Source: Leptobrachium leishanense
Taxonomy: Eukaryota > Chordata > Amphibia > Anura > Megophryidae
Direction of reading: 5' to 3'
DNA length: 64,000 bases
Assembly (NCBI GenBank): GCA_009667805.1
Contig: CM019067.1
Location: forward strand, 67,006,637 to 67,070,636
Part shown: positions 9,941 to 20,391 of the stretch, one piece after another
Layout of the letters: every line of letters starts with the position of its first letter
How positions within the stretch are numbered: the first letter of the stretch is position 1
The notes under the pieces: model-generated
Seen by the model: the letters and a program-made list of their open reading frames with translations, nothing else
What the model was told of the DNA's origin: nothing
Databases searched by the model: none
Translations under genes and position numbers: made by a program

Positions 9941-9958
9941 TCCCACGTTCGGGCGCCA
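9941..9958 (-). other. Primer binding site, tRNA-Lys type
   Basis: The minus strand reads TGGCGCCCGAACGTGGGA two bases from the LTR end. The first nine bases match the PBS for tRNA-Lys(UUU), and the GTGGG part is closer to tRNA-Lys(CUU). A Lys-like tRNA is therefore the best guess. Confidence 0.7.
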
Positions 9959-9960
9959 AT

Positions 9961-10193
9961 TGTTATGGATCAGACTTAAACAGTCTCTTGTTCGAATGCC
10001 TGCTGCTGCCAAATGGTGGAGAAGCCAATCAAATCAAGTGCACACTGAAAGAAAACACACAGACTCGCTGGATAGGTGTCTATGTAGCCTTCCTTGGACA
10101 AGGCCGGGTGACTTCTCTGCTCTTTATTGAAAAGATACAAGCTTTTATGCTACTTCGTGCGTAACGAAAACAGGCTGTTGCCCAACATTTTAA
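9961..10193 (-). repeat. ERV LTR, PBS-proximal part (U5/R and part of U3)
   Basis: It begins TGTTATGG on the plus strand (LTR end CCATAACA on the minus strand) beside the PBS and continues to the TTAA at 10190-10193, where the piggyBac entered. The rest is at 26925-27094. Confidence 0.6.
10123..10149 (-). promoter_or_regulatory. LTR core promoter and polyadenylation signal
   Basis: On the minus strand CATAAAAGC (10149-10141), a TATA-like box, is followed about 12 nt later by AATAAA (10128-10123). A TATA box shortly before a polyadenylation signal is typical of the U3/R boundary of retroviral LTRs and supports the LTR call. Confidence 0.5.
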
Positions 10194-10208
10194 CCCCTTA
10201 AGGACGCA

Positions 10209-10534
10209 GGGCGTACCATGCCGTCCTGCACCACGTGGGCTTTAATGCCGCAGGACGGCATGGTACGCCCCGCGGCGTTTGGAGCCCCTGCGCGCCGAAA
10301 AACGGCCCGCCTCCCTTCCCACAATGCCGATCGCTGGCTGGGGTCTGCCTGACACCCGGGCAGACCCTCCCAGCTGGTGATCGGCATTCTGGGAAATGAG
10401 GCGGGCGTTTCCCTCGTGGAATCGGCAAGCCTGCCAATCCGGCCTCCTGGAGCTGTCAGTTGCAGCGGTGACAAGCTGTCACCTCTGCAACTGTCAGAAT
10501 GTCTCAGCCAATGATGTTGCATTGGCTGAGACAT
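10209..10534. repeat. Four consecutive hairpins at the piggyBac 5' end
   Basis: Hairpin 1 is at 10209-10270 (perfect 21-bp arms, 20-nt loop). Hairpin 2 is at about 10303-10412 (long, roughly 85% paired). Hairpin 3 is at 10453-10497 (19 of 21 paired). Hairpin 4 is at 10499-10534 (perfect 14-bp arms). They are GC-rich and almost back to back. They may be transposase-binding subterminal repeats or folded RNA; that is inference. Confidence 0.85.
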
Positions 10535-10624
10535 TGTCTCTGCCCCTTTCTCCTGCTCCTCATTGCGATCTGAGGAGCAGAGAGAGAGAGACAGAGCAGA
10601 GAGGAGCAGAGAGAAAAAAAACCC

Positions 10625-11515
10625 AGGCACTACCTAAAACCCCAGGCACTGTACCCCACACCCCAGGCACTGTACCCCACACCCCAGGCAGTGTACCCCA
10701 CCTGGCACTACCCCACCTGGCTGTATCCCACCTGGCTGTACCCCACCTGGCAGTGTACCCCACCTGGCTTTACCCCACCTGGCACTGTACCCCACCTGGC
10801 ACTGTACCCCACCTGGCAGTGTACCCCACCTGGCACTGTACCCCACCTGGCAGTGTACCCCACCTGGCACTGTACCCCACCTGGCAGTGTACCCCACCTG
10901 GCAGTGTATCCCACCTGGCACTGTACCCCCACTGGCACTGTACCCACCTGGCACTGTACCCCCCAGGCACCTACTGGCACTGTACCCCCCAGGCACTGTA
11001 CCCCAGGCACTACCTACTGGCACTGTACCCTCCTGGCAGTGTACCCCACCTGGCAGTGTACCCCACCTGGCTTTACCCCACCTGGCACTGTACCCCACCT
11101 GGCACTGTACCCCACCTGGCAGTGTACCCCACCTGGCACTGTACCCCACCTGGCAGTGTACCCCACCTGGCAGTGTATCTCACCTGGCAGTGTATCCCAC
11201 CTGGCACTGTACCCCCACTGGCACTGTACCCACCTGGCACTGTACCCCCCAGGCACCTACTGGCACTGTACCCCCCAGGCACTACCCTGGCACTGTACCC
11301 TCCTGGCACAGTACCCCCTGGCTGAAAAAAAAAAACCTGAAAAAAAAAACCCAGGTACAGTACCTCCTGGCTGGCACTGTACTCTCCTGGCTGGCACTGT
11401 ACCCTCCTGGCACAGTACCCCCTGGCTGAAAAAAATAACTGAAAAAAACCTGAGTGGAAAAAAACCTGAAAAAAACCCAGGCACTGTACCCCCTGGCCTG
11501 CAGTGTACCCCTGAT
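10625..11515 (+). repeat. 17-bp minisatellite (cactgtaccccacctgg)
   Basis: Dozens of 17-bp units and shorter variants run through this stretch. A roughly 350-bp block (about 10700-10990) recurs at about 11040-11290, so there is a higher-order duplication. Long open frames here on both strands are only by-products of the repeat. Confidence 0.9.
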
Positions 11516-11517
11516 TG

Positions 11518-11785
11518 AGAACCCGCATTGGCATACGACCCTTTGGCATTTCTGACTACCCGCATTGGCATACGACCCCCTGGCATTTCTGACTACCCGC
11601 ATTGGCATACGACCCCTGGCATTTCTGACTACCCGCATTGGTATACGACCCCTGGCATTTCTGACTACCCACATTGGCATACGACCCCTGGCATTTCTGA
11701 CTACCCGCATTGGCATACGACCCTTGGCATTTCTGACTACCCGTATTGGCATACGACCCCGTGGCATTCCTGACTACCCTTGTCT
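11518..11785 (+). repeat. 36-38-bp minisatellite
   Basis: About seven copies of a unit containing cgcattggcatacgacccc and tggcatttctgactaccc. It directly follows the 17-bp minisatellite and precedes the transposase start by about 110 bp. Confidence 0.9.
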
Positions 11786-11893
11786 AGATAGATAGAAGTA
11801 CCGGCCACTACAAGGACCGGAAGGGCTTAGTTTAGGTGTTCTAATATTTTATTTGTGTACTTGACCCCATCAGTTCCCCGACCTCCCATAAAA

Positions 11894-13568
11894 ATGTCCT
11901 CCCGCTTTTATTCCCCAGAAGAGGCATATGAGATCCTGGCCGCCTCTGAGAGCGACGCTCTCGCCGACAGTGACACCCTCACAGCCTCTGATATAGAGCC
12001 CCTTAGTGAACCCTCCAGTGATGGTGACCCCCCACCATCTACTGGGAGGCACGAGAGCATTTGGGTACCCCCAAATATGGCTGCCCCAGAAATACCCCCA
12101 TTTCTAGCGACTCCTGGCATCACAGTAAGGGTAGAGGACTGTGAGCCAGTGAGCTTTTTTAACCTGTTTATGTCGGACGATGTATTCGAGATGGTGGTTG
12201 AGCAAACCAACCTGTTTGCCAACCAGTATCTTGATGCGCATCCGGATTCACATCGCCACAGACGTAACAAGTGGCACCCAACGGATGTGATAGAGTTAAA
12301 AAAATTTGGGCTCTAACCCTCGTAATGGGAATAGTGAAGAAGCCAAGTATCCGGTCTTACTGGCACAAAAACCCCATCCTGGCTACTCCACTATTCCCAA
12401 GGGTTATGAAGAGGGAGAGATACGAAAATCTCATGCGATTCCTCCATTTTAATGACAACGCACTGTGCCCACCAAGAAACGACCCAATGCATGACCGCCT
12501 CTATAAAATTCGGCCCCTTATCAGTCTTATATCTGCCAAATTCACCGATAATTATGTTCCCGACCAAAATATATCTGTAGACGAGTCCCTTATGAAATTC
12601 AAAGGCAGACTGCTCTTCAAGCAGTATATCCCAAGCAAGCGATCCCGGTATGGCGTCAAATTTTATAAATTGTGTGAGTCCACAACAGGCTACACCTGGG
12701 CGTTTTAATATACGAAGGGAAAGATAGCCACCTTGACCCCCCAGGATGCCCCGATTGTATTGGCACCAGTGGAAAAATTGTGTGGGATCTGGTCTATCCC
12801 CTATTCAACAAGGGCTATCATTTATGGGTCGATAACTATTACACCAGTATCGACCTATTTAAAAATTTATATTGTTTTGAGACCCTTGCGTGTGGCACAG
12901 TGCGGAAGAATCGCAGAGGTTTTTCCCCAAATCCTGACAGCAGGCAAAAAAAGTAGAGGCTCCTCTTCATCTCTACGTCAGGAAGAAGTGCTAGCCCTTC
13001 GGTTCACCGATAAGAAGGATGTATACATGTTATCTACAGTGCATGACGAAAGTACAGTGCCAGTGCCTGTGAGAGGGAGGACTGAGCCACTGGAAAAGCC
13101 GAAGTGCATTGTAGATTACAGCAAGTTTATGGGGGGAGTAGACTTGGCTGATCAATGTATACAGCCTTATCTGGTGAACCGAAAGACTAGGGCATGGTAC
13201 AAGAAGATTGCCATCTATTTGACCGAGATAGCAATTTTCAATGCGTACGTGCTCTACAAGCAGGCAGCAGTACAAAAGCCATATCCCTTCCTAGAATTCA
13301 TGCTTGAGATCATATCCCAACTTATCCTAACCCCGGCCCCGTTACATCCGCTTTGGAATCAGGAGATCTCCAAAGATTAAGCGGCAGACACTTTCCTTCC
13401 CGAGTCCCTCCCACCCGCTGTAAAAAGTCCCCCCAGAAAAAGTGTCGTGTCTGCCGCAAGAAAGGAATCCGAAAGGATTCTAGTTATTATTGCCCTACCT
13501 GCCCATCTCTACCTGGCCTCTGCATAACCGAGTGCTTCAAAATTTATCATACCGAGCTAAATTACTAA
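11894..13568 (+). pseudogene. piggyBac transposase (PGBD-like), frameshifted
   Basis: The ATG at 11894 begins MSSRFYSPEEAYE, an N-terminal start typical of frog piggyBac transposases. About 558 codons remain over four frame segments, close to full family length. Frame changes occur near 12300 (beside an A-run), near 12700-12720 and near 12915, then again near 13360. All three catalytic Asp contexts are visible: SVDESLMKF (about 12580), WVDNYYTS (about 12825, out of frame with its neighbour) and GGVDLADQ (about 13137). The C terminus has the Cys-rich zinc-binding domain (CRVCRKKG...CPTCP...C). The enzyme cuts and rejoins at TTAA in the intact family. This copy is inactive unless the frameshifts are sequencing errors. 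Confidence 0.9.
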
Positions 13569-13589
13569 ATCCCCTTTTCTGCTTTGTCC

Positions 13590-13850
13590 CGATTACCCTT
13601 TGCTGCCTGTACCGACTCATTGGCTTGTTATACCGACTACCCTTTGTTTGCTGCCTGTACCGACTCATTGGCTTGTTATACCGACTACTCTTTGTTTGCT
13701 GCCTGTACCGACTCATTGGCTTGTTTTATACCGACTACTCTTTGTTTGCTGCCTGTACCGACTCATTGGCTTGTTATACCGACTACTCTTTGTTTGCTGC
13801 CTGTACCGACTCATTGGCTTGTTATAACGACTACTCTGACTTCTGGAATC
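13590..13850 (+). repeat. 48-bp minisatellite downstream of the transposase
   Basis: Five copies of a unit containing tgctgcctgtaccgactcat and tggcttgttataccgactac, starting some 20 bp after the transposase stop codon. Confidence 0.9.
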
Positions 13851-13899
13851 CCCTGAATTTGGCCTGTCCCTGTTTACGTTAAGCCCAGCTATTCTAAAG

Positions 13900-16596
13900 T
13901 GGCTGCACCAAACAACTCAAAATACTAATTTAGAATCATTGGCGCGTCATCTTTGGAGCAATATTCTTTCTTGGCGTGCCATGTTCTCTCAAAGTCGACA
14001 TAAATCCTGAAAATCACTTGTCAAATTACCAAAAAACTAAATAAAAATGCTACATATGGGGTACCGTTGAATTCGTAACACATTGCCGAACACAAATATC
14101 AATGTTATAGGCCAGTAAAAGGTTGACCGAGCAGGATATTAGCAGCAAAATAACAGTTTTCGTGTAAAACAAATGCAAAACACAATCATGAAAACTAAGT
14201 GTGGCCAGGGTTTGTGACCAAGTGTCTACTATAAAAAACTGGACATACCCCATTTTCAACACTCTGGGTTGTCTACTTCTCAAAATGATATGCCATGATG
14301 GGGTACTTCTCAAACCTGGGCTGCCATACCCTCTCAAATTCAACCTCCAGCAAACCAATCTGGCAAATTTCAAGTTGTAAAACCTGAAATGGGCAAACTC
14401 TACATTTGACCGTGTAACTTTCCAAAAAGTAAATAAAAATGCAACATGGGGGTACTGTTGAACTCGTAACACATTGCCAAACACAAATATCAATGTTATA
14501 GGCCAGTAAAAGGTTGACCGAGCAGGATATTAGCAGCAAAATAACAGTTTTCGTGTAAAACAAATGCAAAACACAATCTTGAAAACTAAGTGTGGCCAGG
14601 GTTTGTGACCAAGTGGCTACTATACAAAACTGGACATACCCCATTTTCAACACTCTGGGTTGTCTACTTCTCAAAATGATATGCCATGATGGGGTACTTC
14701 TCATACCTGGGCTGCCATACCCTCTCAAATTCAACCTAGGCCCAGAAAACCAATCTGGCAAACTCTACATTTGATCGTGTAACTTTCCAAAAAGTAAATA
14801 AAAATGCAACATGGGGGTACTGTTGAACTCGTAACACATTGCCGAATACAAATATCAATGTTATAGGCCAGTAAAAGGTTGACCGAGCAGGATATTAGCA
14901 GCAAAATGACAGTTTTCGTGTAAAACAAATGCAAAACACAATCTTGAAAACTAAGTGTGGCCAGGGTTTGTGACCAAGTGGCTACTATACAAAACTGGAC
15001 ATACCCCATTTTCAACACTCTGGGTTGTCTACTTCTCAAAATGATATGCCATGTTGGGGTACTTTTCATACCTGGGCTGCCATACCCTCTCAAATTCAAC
15101 CTAGGCCCAGCAAACCAATGTGGCAAATTCTAGTTGTAAAACCTGAAATGGGCAAACTACATTTGACCGTGTAACTTTCCAAAAAGTAAATAAAAATGCA
15201 ACATGGGGGTACTGTTGAACTCGTAACACATTGCCGAACACAAATATCAATGTTATAGGCCAGTAAAAGGTTGACCGAGCAGGATATTAGCAGCAAAATA
15301 ACAGTTTTCGTGTAAAACAAATGCAAAACACAATCATGAAAACTAAGTGTGGCCAGGGTTTGTGACCAAGTGCTACTATAAAAAACTGGACATACCCCAT
15401 TTTCAACACTCTGGGTTGTCTACTTCTCAAAATGATATGCCATGATGGGGTACTTCTCAAACCTGGGCTGCCATACCCTCTCAAATTCAACCTAGGCCCA
15501 GAAAACAATCTGGCAAACTCTACATTTGATCGTGTAACTTTCCAAAACGTAAATAAAAATGCAACATGGGGGTACCGTTGAACTCGTAACACATTGCCGA
15601 ATACAAATATCAATGTTGTAGGCCAGTAAAAGGTTGACCGTGCAGGATATTAGAAGGAAAATAACAGTTTTCGTGTAAAACAAATGCAAAACACAATCTT
15701 GAAAACTAAGTGTGGCCAGGGTTTGTGACCAAGTGGCTACTATACAAAACTGGACATACCCCATTTTCAACACTCTGGGTTATCTACTTCTCAAAATGAT
15801 ATGCCATGTGGGGTACTTTTCATACCTGGGCTGCCATACCCTCTCAAATTCAACCTAGGCCCAGCAAACCAATCTGGCAAATTTCAAGTTGTAAAACCTG
15901 AAATGGGCAAACTCTACATTTGACCGTGTAACTTTCCAAAAAGTAAATAAAAATGCAACATGGGGTACTGTTGAACTCGTAACACATTGCCGAACACAAA
16001 TATCAATGTTATAGGCCAGTAAAAGGTTGACCGAGCAGGATATTAGCAGCAAAATAACAGTTTTCGTGTAAAACAAATGCAAAACACAATCATGAAAACT
16101 AAGTGTGGCCAGGGTTTGTGACCAAGTGTCTACTATAAAAAACTGGACATACCCCATTTTCAACACTCTGGGTTGTCTACTTCTCAAAATGATATGCCAT
16201 GATGGGGTACTTCTCAAACCTGGGCTGCCATACCCTCTCAAATTCAACCTAGGCCCAGAAAACCAATCTGGCAAACTCTACATTTGATCGTGTAACTTTC
16301 CAAAAAGTAAATAAAAATGCAACATGGGGTACTGTTGAACTCGTAACACATTGCCGAACACAAATATCAATGTTATAGGCCAGTAAAAGGTTGACCGAGC
16401 AGGATATTAGCAGCAAAATAACAGTTTTCGTGTAAAACAAATGCAAAACACAATCATGAAAACTAAGTGTGGCCAGGGTTTGTGACCAAGTGTCTACTAT
16501 AAAAAACTGGACATACCCCATTTTCAACACTCTGGGTTGTCTACTTCTCAAAATGATATGCCATGATGGGGTACTTCTCAAACCTGGGCTGCCATA
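13900..16596 (+). repeat. piggyBac internal tandem repeats, block A (about 365/391-bp units)
   Basis: The landmark gggttgtctacttctcaaaa recurs at about 14264, 14656, 15023, 15414, 15777, 16168 and 16532. Spacing alternates between about 391 and about 365 bp because every second unit carries about 25 bp around gttgtaaaacctgaaatggg. The array is therefore a dimeric higher-order repeat of about 757 bp. It stops exactly at the copia target site. Confidence 0.9.
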
Positions 16597-16876
16597 TGTT
16601 GGAGATACAACAGCATATATTATACTATGGACTGCAGGTGGCGCTGTTAGTACAGGTTAAATGTGTTCTAAACTCGTTGGTATATGTTCACAGGAAATAA
16701 GTCTCTATTGTCTCTGCTTTACTTCCTTCTTCCTTTCTAGCTGTGTGATGATGAAGCATCCTGATATATATCCAGTGACTAATCTGTTATAAGTTGTTTT
16801 ATTGCTATATGCACAAAGTAAAGTTCTCTACTGCAGATTCACAAGACTCCAGTGCCTCTTTCATACATAACCAACA
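16597..16876 (+). repeat. copia 5' LTR
   Basis: 280 bp, identical to 23885-24164; TGTTGG start and CCAACA end. Confidence 0.95.
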
Positions 16877-16890
16877 GGTTATGGGCCCAG
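16877..16890 (+). other. copia primer binding site (internal initiator-tRNA-Met type)
   Basis: GGTTATGGGCCCAG directly follows the LTR. It is complementary to the anticodon stem-loop of initiator tRNA-Met rather than to its 3' end. This is the half-tRNA priming arrangement known from Drosophila copia. Confidence 0.8.
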
Positions 16891-16986
16891 ACACTGAAAA
16901 CGAAACTACAAATCAGTAAGTGCTGCAGCTATCATCCAAATACCTGCTGTGTGTGAGGAAAGGAGCTGCATCCAATATACTGAAAG

Positions 16987-17781
16987 ATGGCAAGTGGCTC
17001 AGATGTGAAATATGCAATAGCAAAGCTAAACAATACCAATTATCAGCTGTGGAAGTTTAAGCTGGAAATGCTGTTATCCAAAGATGATCTGTGGCAGGTG
17101 CTGGATACAATCAGACCCACTGACAACCCAGAAGAATGGGACAAAAGAAACAGGCAAGCAAAAGCAGTTATAAGCCTGTTAGTGGAGGATGATCAACTAA
17201 TCCATATAGAAAAAGAAAAACAGCTAAAGGTATGTGGACTGCGCTACAGAAACTGCACGAGCGTTCAAACTTAAACAGTAAACTATATCTGCTACTGTAC
17301 TGTATAAGATGAGGCTGGAAAAAGGCCAGGAAATGTGTGAACATGTGAACGCTATGCTGGAAATTGTGGAGCAATTACGTGCAATTGGAGAAGAAATAAA
17401 AGACAATCATGTAGTGGCATTACTATTATGCAGCCTTCCAGAATCATATAGTGCCCTGATAAACGCTCTAGAAACCAGACCAGAGGAAGAACTAACACTG
17501 GAATATGCTAAAGGGAAATTAATTGATGAATACAACAGAAAGAAGGAAAATATACGTGGTGAAGAGAATGACAACACAGAGTAGCTCTAAAGGTGAATGA
17601 AAACACAAAACAAAACAAAGAGACCAGAGTGTGTTTTCGCTGCAAAAGGACAGGTCATTTGAAATATAGTTGTTCAATCTGGAAAGCAGAACAGCGAAGG
17701 AGAGAGACATTCACAAAAGAAAGAGCTAAGCAGCCACACAGGAAAGCAAAGACACAGCGTGGAGTGCAAGTTTTAAAGTAA
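16987..17781 (+). pseudogene. copia gag, frameshifted
   Basis: The start MASGSDVKYAIAKLNNTNYQLWKFKLEMLL is visible in parts, with the copia-type N-terminal motif LNNTNYQLWKFKLEMLL. The frame changes near 17240-17290, and a stop at 17582-17584 is followed by a third piece with a CCHC zinc knuckle, CFRCKRTGHLKYSC, at about 17632-17673. UBN2-like middle sequence (VALLLCSLPESYSALINAL) is recognisable. In intact elements this protein forms the particle and the knuckle binds RNA. Confidence 0.85.
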
Positions 17782-17799
17782 CTCAGAATACTACCCCGC

Positions 17800-20391
17800 A
17801 TGGATGGTACATTGACTCAGGAGCAACAAGTCACATGACCAGTGATGAGACCTTCTTCACAGAAATTAATTTTAATACAAAAGACAAAGTCTTCCTAGCA
17901 AATGGGAAAAGTATTACATCAGAAGGTAAAGGTCAAGGATTTCTGAACTGCATCACACCATCAGGAGGTAACCGAAGCATCCTTGTAAAGAACGTTCTGT
18001 ATGTTCCAAGTCTAGAAGGAAGCCTCCTATCAGTAAAAAACCTTGCTAACAATGGACTTACAGTACAATTCCGAGGTAATGAATGCACAATTCGAAACAG
18101 AAAAGAAATCGTTGCAAAAGGAAGGTTGAATGAACACCTATACAAAATCGTCACTGAACGTGTTCAAGTCAAAACAGTCACTCATAATCCACATGACAAG
18201 TGCATCCATCTATGGCACAGACGATTGGGGCATCGAAACTCAGAAGCTATAAAGGAACTTTCTAAGAGAGAATTATCAGAAGACATGATAATGATACCTT
18301 GTCCAAAGTTGATGAAGTGCACGTGTTGCATCAAAGCAAAGGCCACACGTACACCACTTCCACAAGCCAGTCAAAGAAAAACCACTAAACCCATGGAACT
18401 TATACACAGTGACGTGTGTGGACCAATGAAAACCCCGACACCCAGCGGCAACAAATATTTAATAACCTTCATTGATGACTATTCCAGGTACACAACGACA
18501 TATCTGATGAAACACAAAAGTGAGACAACTGATAAACTTCAAGAATTTGTAGCGATGACTAGCAACAAATTTCAAAGGAAACCCGGAATAATACGCACGG
18601 ACAATGGAGGGGAATATATGGGTAAAGAAGTGGAATCATATCTAAAGAAACATGGTATCATACACCAGACAACCGTACCGTACACTCCAGAACAAAACGG
18701 TGTAGCTGAAAGAAAAAATCTCACTCTTGTAGAAATGGCCAGATGCATGCTTTCAGATGCCAACCTACACAACAAGTACTGGGGAGAAGCAATAATGACT
18801 GCAACATATCTACAGAACAGACTACCATCTAAAGCTATTGAAAGTACCCCTTATGAAATGTGGAACAGATCAAAACCTAGTATAGGTCATATTAGAGTGT
18901 TTGGTTGCAAAGCATACGTTTACATTCCAAGTGAAAAACGCTCCAAGTGGGAGAACAGAGCCATAGAAGGCATTCTAATAGGCTACAGTGAACAAAGTAA
19001 GGGATACAGAATCCTTAATCCAAAGACCAACAAGGTCACAGTAAGCCGCAGTGTTTATTTTGATGAAAGCCAAACATCAGAAATAATGACTCCCGAAAAA
19101 CACGAAGAAAAGGTGCCGATTGAAATAGCAAGAGATGCTGACCAAAAGGAAACTGTGCAGGAGTCAGACCAAGAAGTGGAACTCACAATTGATGACTTAA
19201 CTGTTCACAATCCAGTAGAACCGACAGAACAACCAGAAATCAGAAGATCTACTCGGACAACAAAAGGGATCCCACCGCGCAAGCTGTCATACACTGTTAA
19301 GACACATGAGACATTTGAACCAACATCTTGGGAAGACATAGATAAACTACCAAAAGGGGAAGCCAATCAGTGGAGAAAGGCGGCTGAAGAAGAACTAAAA
19401 TCACTTCAGAAAAATGAAACCTGGACTCTCACAGAGCTCCCTCCCGGTCACAAAACTATAGGAAGTAAATGGATTTTTAAAGTGAAGTACGACGCAGAAG
19501 GAAACATTCACAGATACAAGGCAAGAGTAGTCGCCAAGGATATTCCAGAAATATGGAGAAGATTATGATGAAACATTTGCTCCAGTGGTAAAGCACACAA
19601 CCATTAGAACATTCCTCAGCATTGCAGCTGAAAAACAAATGCAAGTGAAGCACCTGGATGTCAAAACAGCTTTTCTATATGGAGATATCAAAGAGGAACT
19701 CTACATGGAGCAGCCACCAGGGTTTAATACAGGACAGAACCTTGTGTGTAAACTGCAAAAGAGCATCTATGGTCTCAAACAAGCAGCAAGAATGTGGAAT
19801 GAAAAAGTGAACGAAGTACTCACAACAGAAGGATTTTCAAGAAGTAACGCTGATCCATGCCTGTATTCAAAGAATCAAGACAACAAATGGATCTACCTAC
19901 TAATTTATGTTGATGACATCATAATTTGTTTTGAACAAGAAGGGGATTATGATCAAATAACTAGCACATTGAAACAAAACTTTGAGATTAAAGAGCTTGG
20001 GAACATTGCTCACTATTTAGGAATCCAAATCGAGAAAGAAGAAGACGGAAGTTATCTTCTTCACCAAAGTCAGAAAATTACAGATATTCTAGCAGAGTTT
20101 CACATGCAAGATGCAAAAGAGGTGAAAACGCCTATGGAACCAGCTTATCAGAAAGACAATGGAATGGAAAACTTGTTACCTAACAATGAGAAGTACCGCA
20201 AAGCAATTGGAAAATTGTTATACATTGCAACTGTGACAAGACCAGACATTGCCGCAGCATTGAGTATACTCTGTAGAAAAGTTTCAACACCCTGTCAACG
20301 TGATTGGAATGCCGTAAAAAGGGTGATACAGTATCTAAAAGGAACAATTCATATGAAACTGCGACTGCCAGCAACACCCAATGCAAACTTA
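17800..20391 (+). pseudogene. copia pol: protease, integrase and reverse transcriptase, frameshifted
   Basis: Protease is marked by WYIDSGATSHMT just after 17806. Integrase follows with the zinc motif (WHRRLGHRN ... CTCCIKAK) and the catalytic acids in HSDVCGP, RTDNGGEY and NGVAERKN. Then comes KAYVYIPSEKRSKWENRA and an acidic linker. RT begins near WRKAAEEELKSLQKNETW. The frame shifts near 19550 (AKDIPEIW region) and continues with LDVKTAFLYGD, the catalytic LLIYVDDIIIC and YLGIQIEKE. It is interrupted after NANL at the satellite array. All active-site residues I looked for are present. Confidence 0.92.

Noticed and set aside
10396..11518. Long open frames of 275-309 codons across both strands
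   Set aside because: They are by-products of a 17-bp minisatellite that lacks stops in several frames at once; composition is Tyr-Pro-Thr-Trp repeats.
10625..11785. CRISPR-like array
   Set aside because: Units are contiguous with no spacers and the context is a vertebrate transposon.
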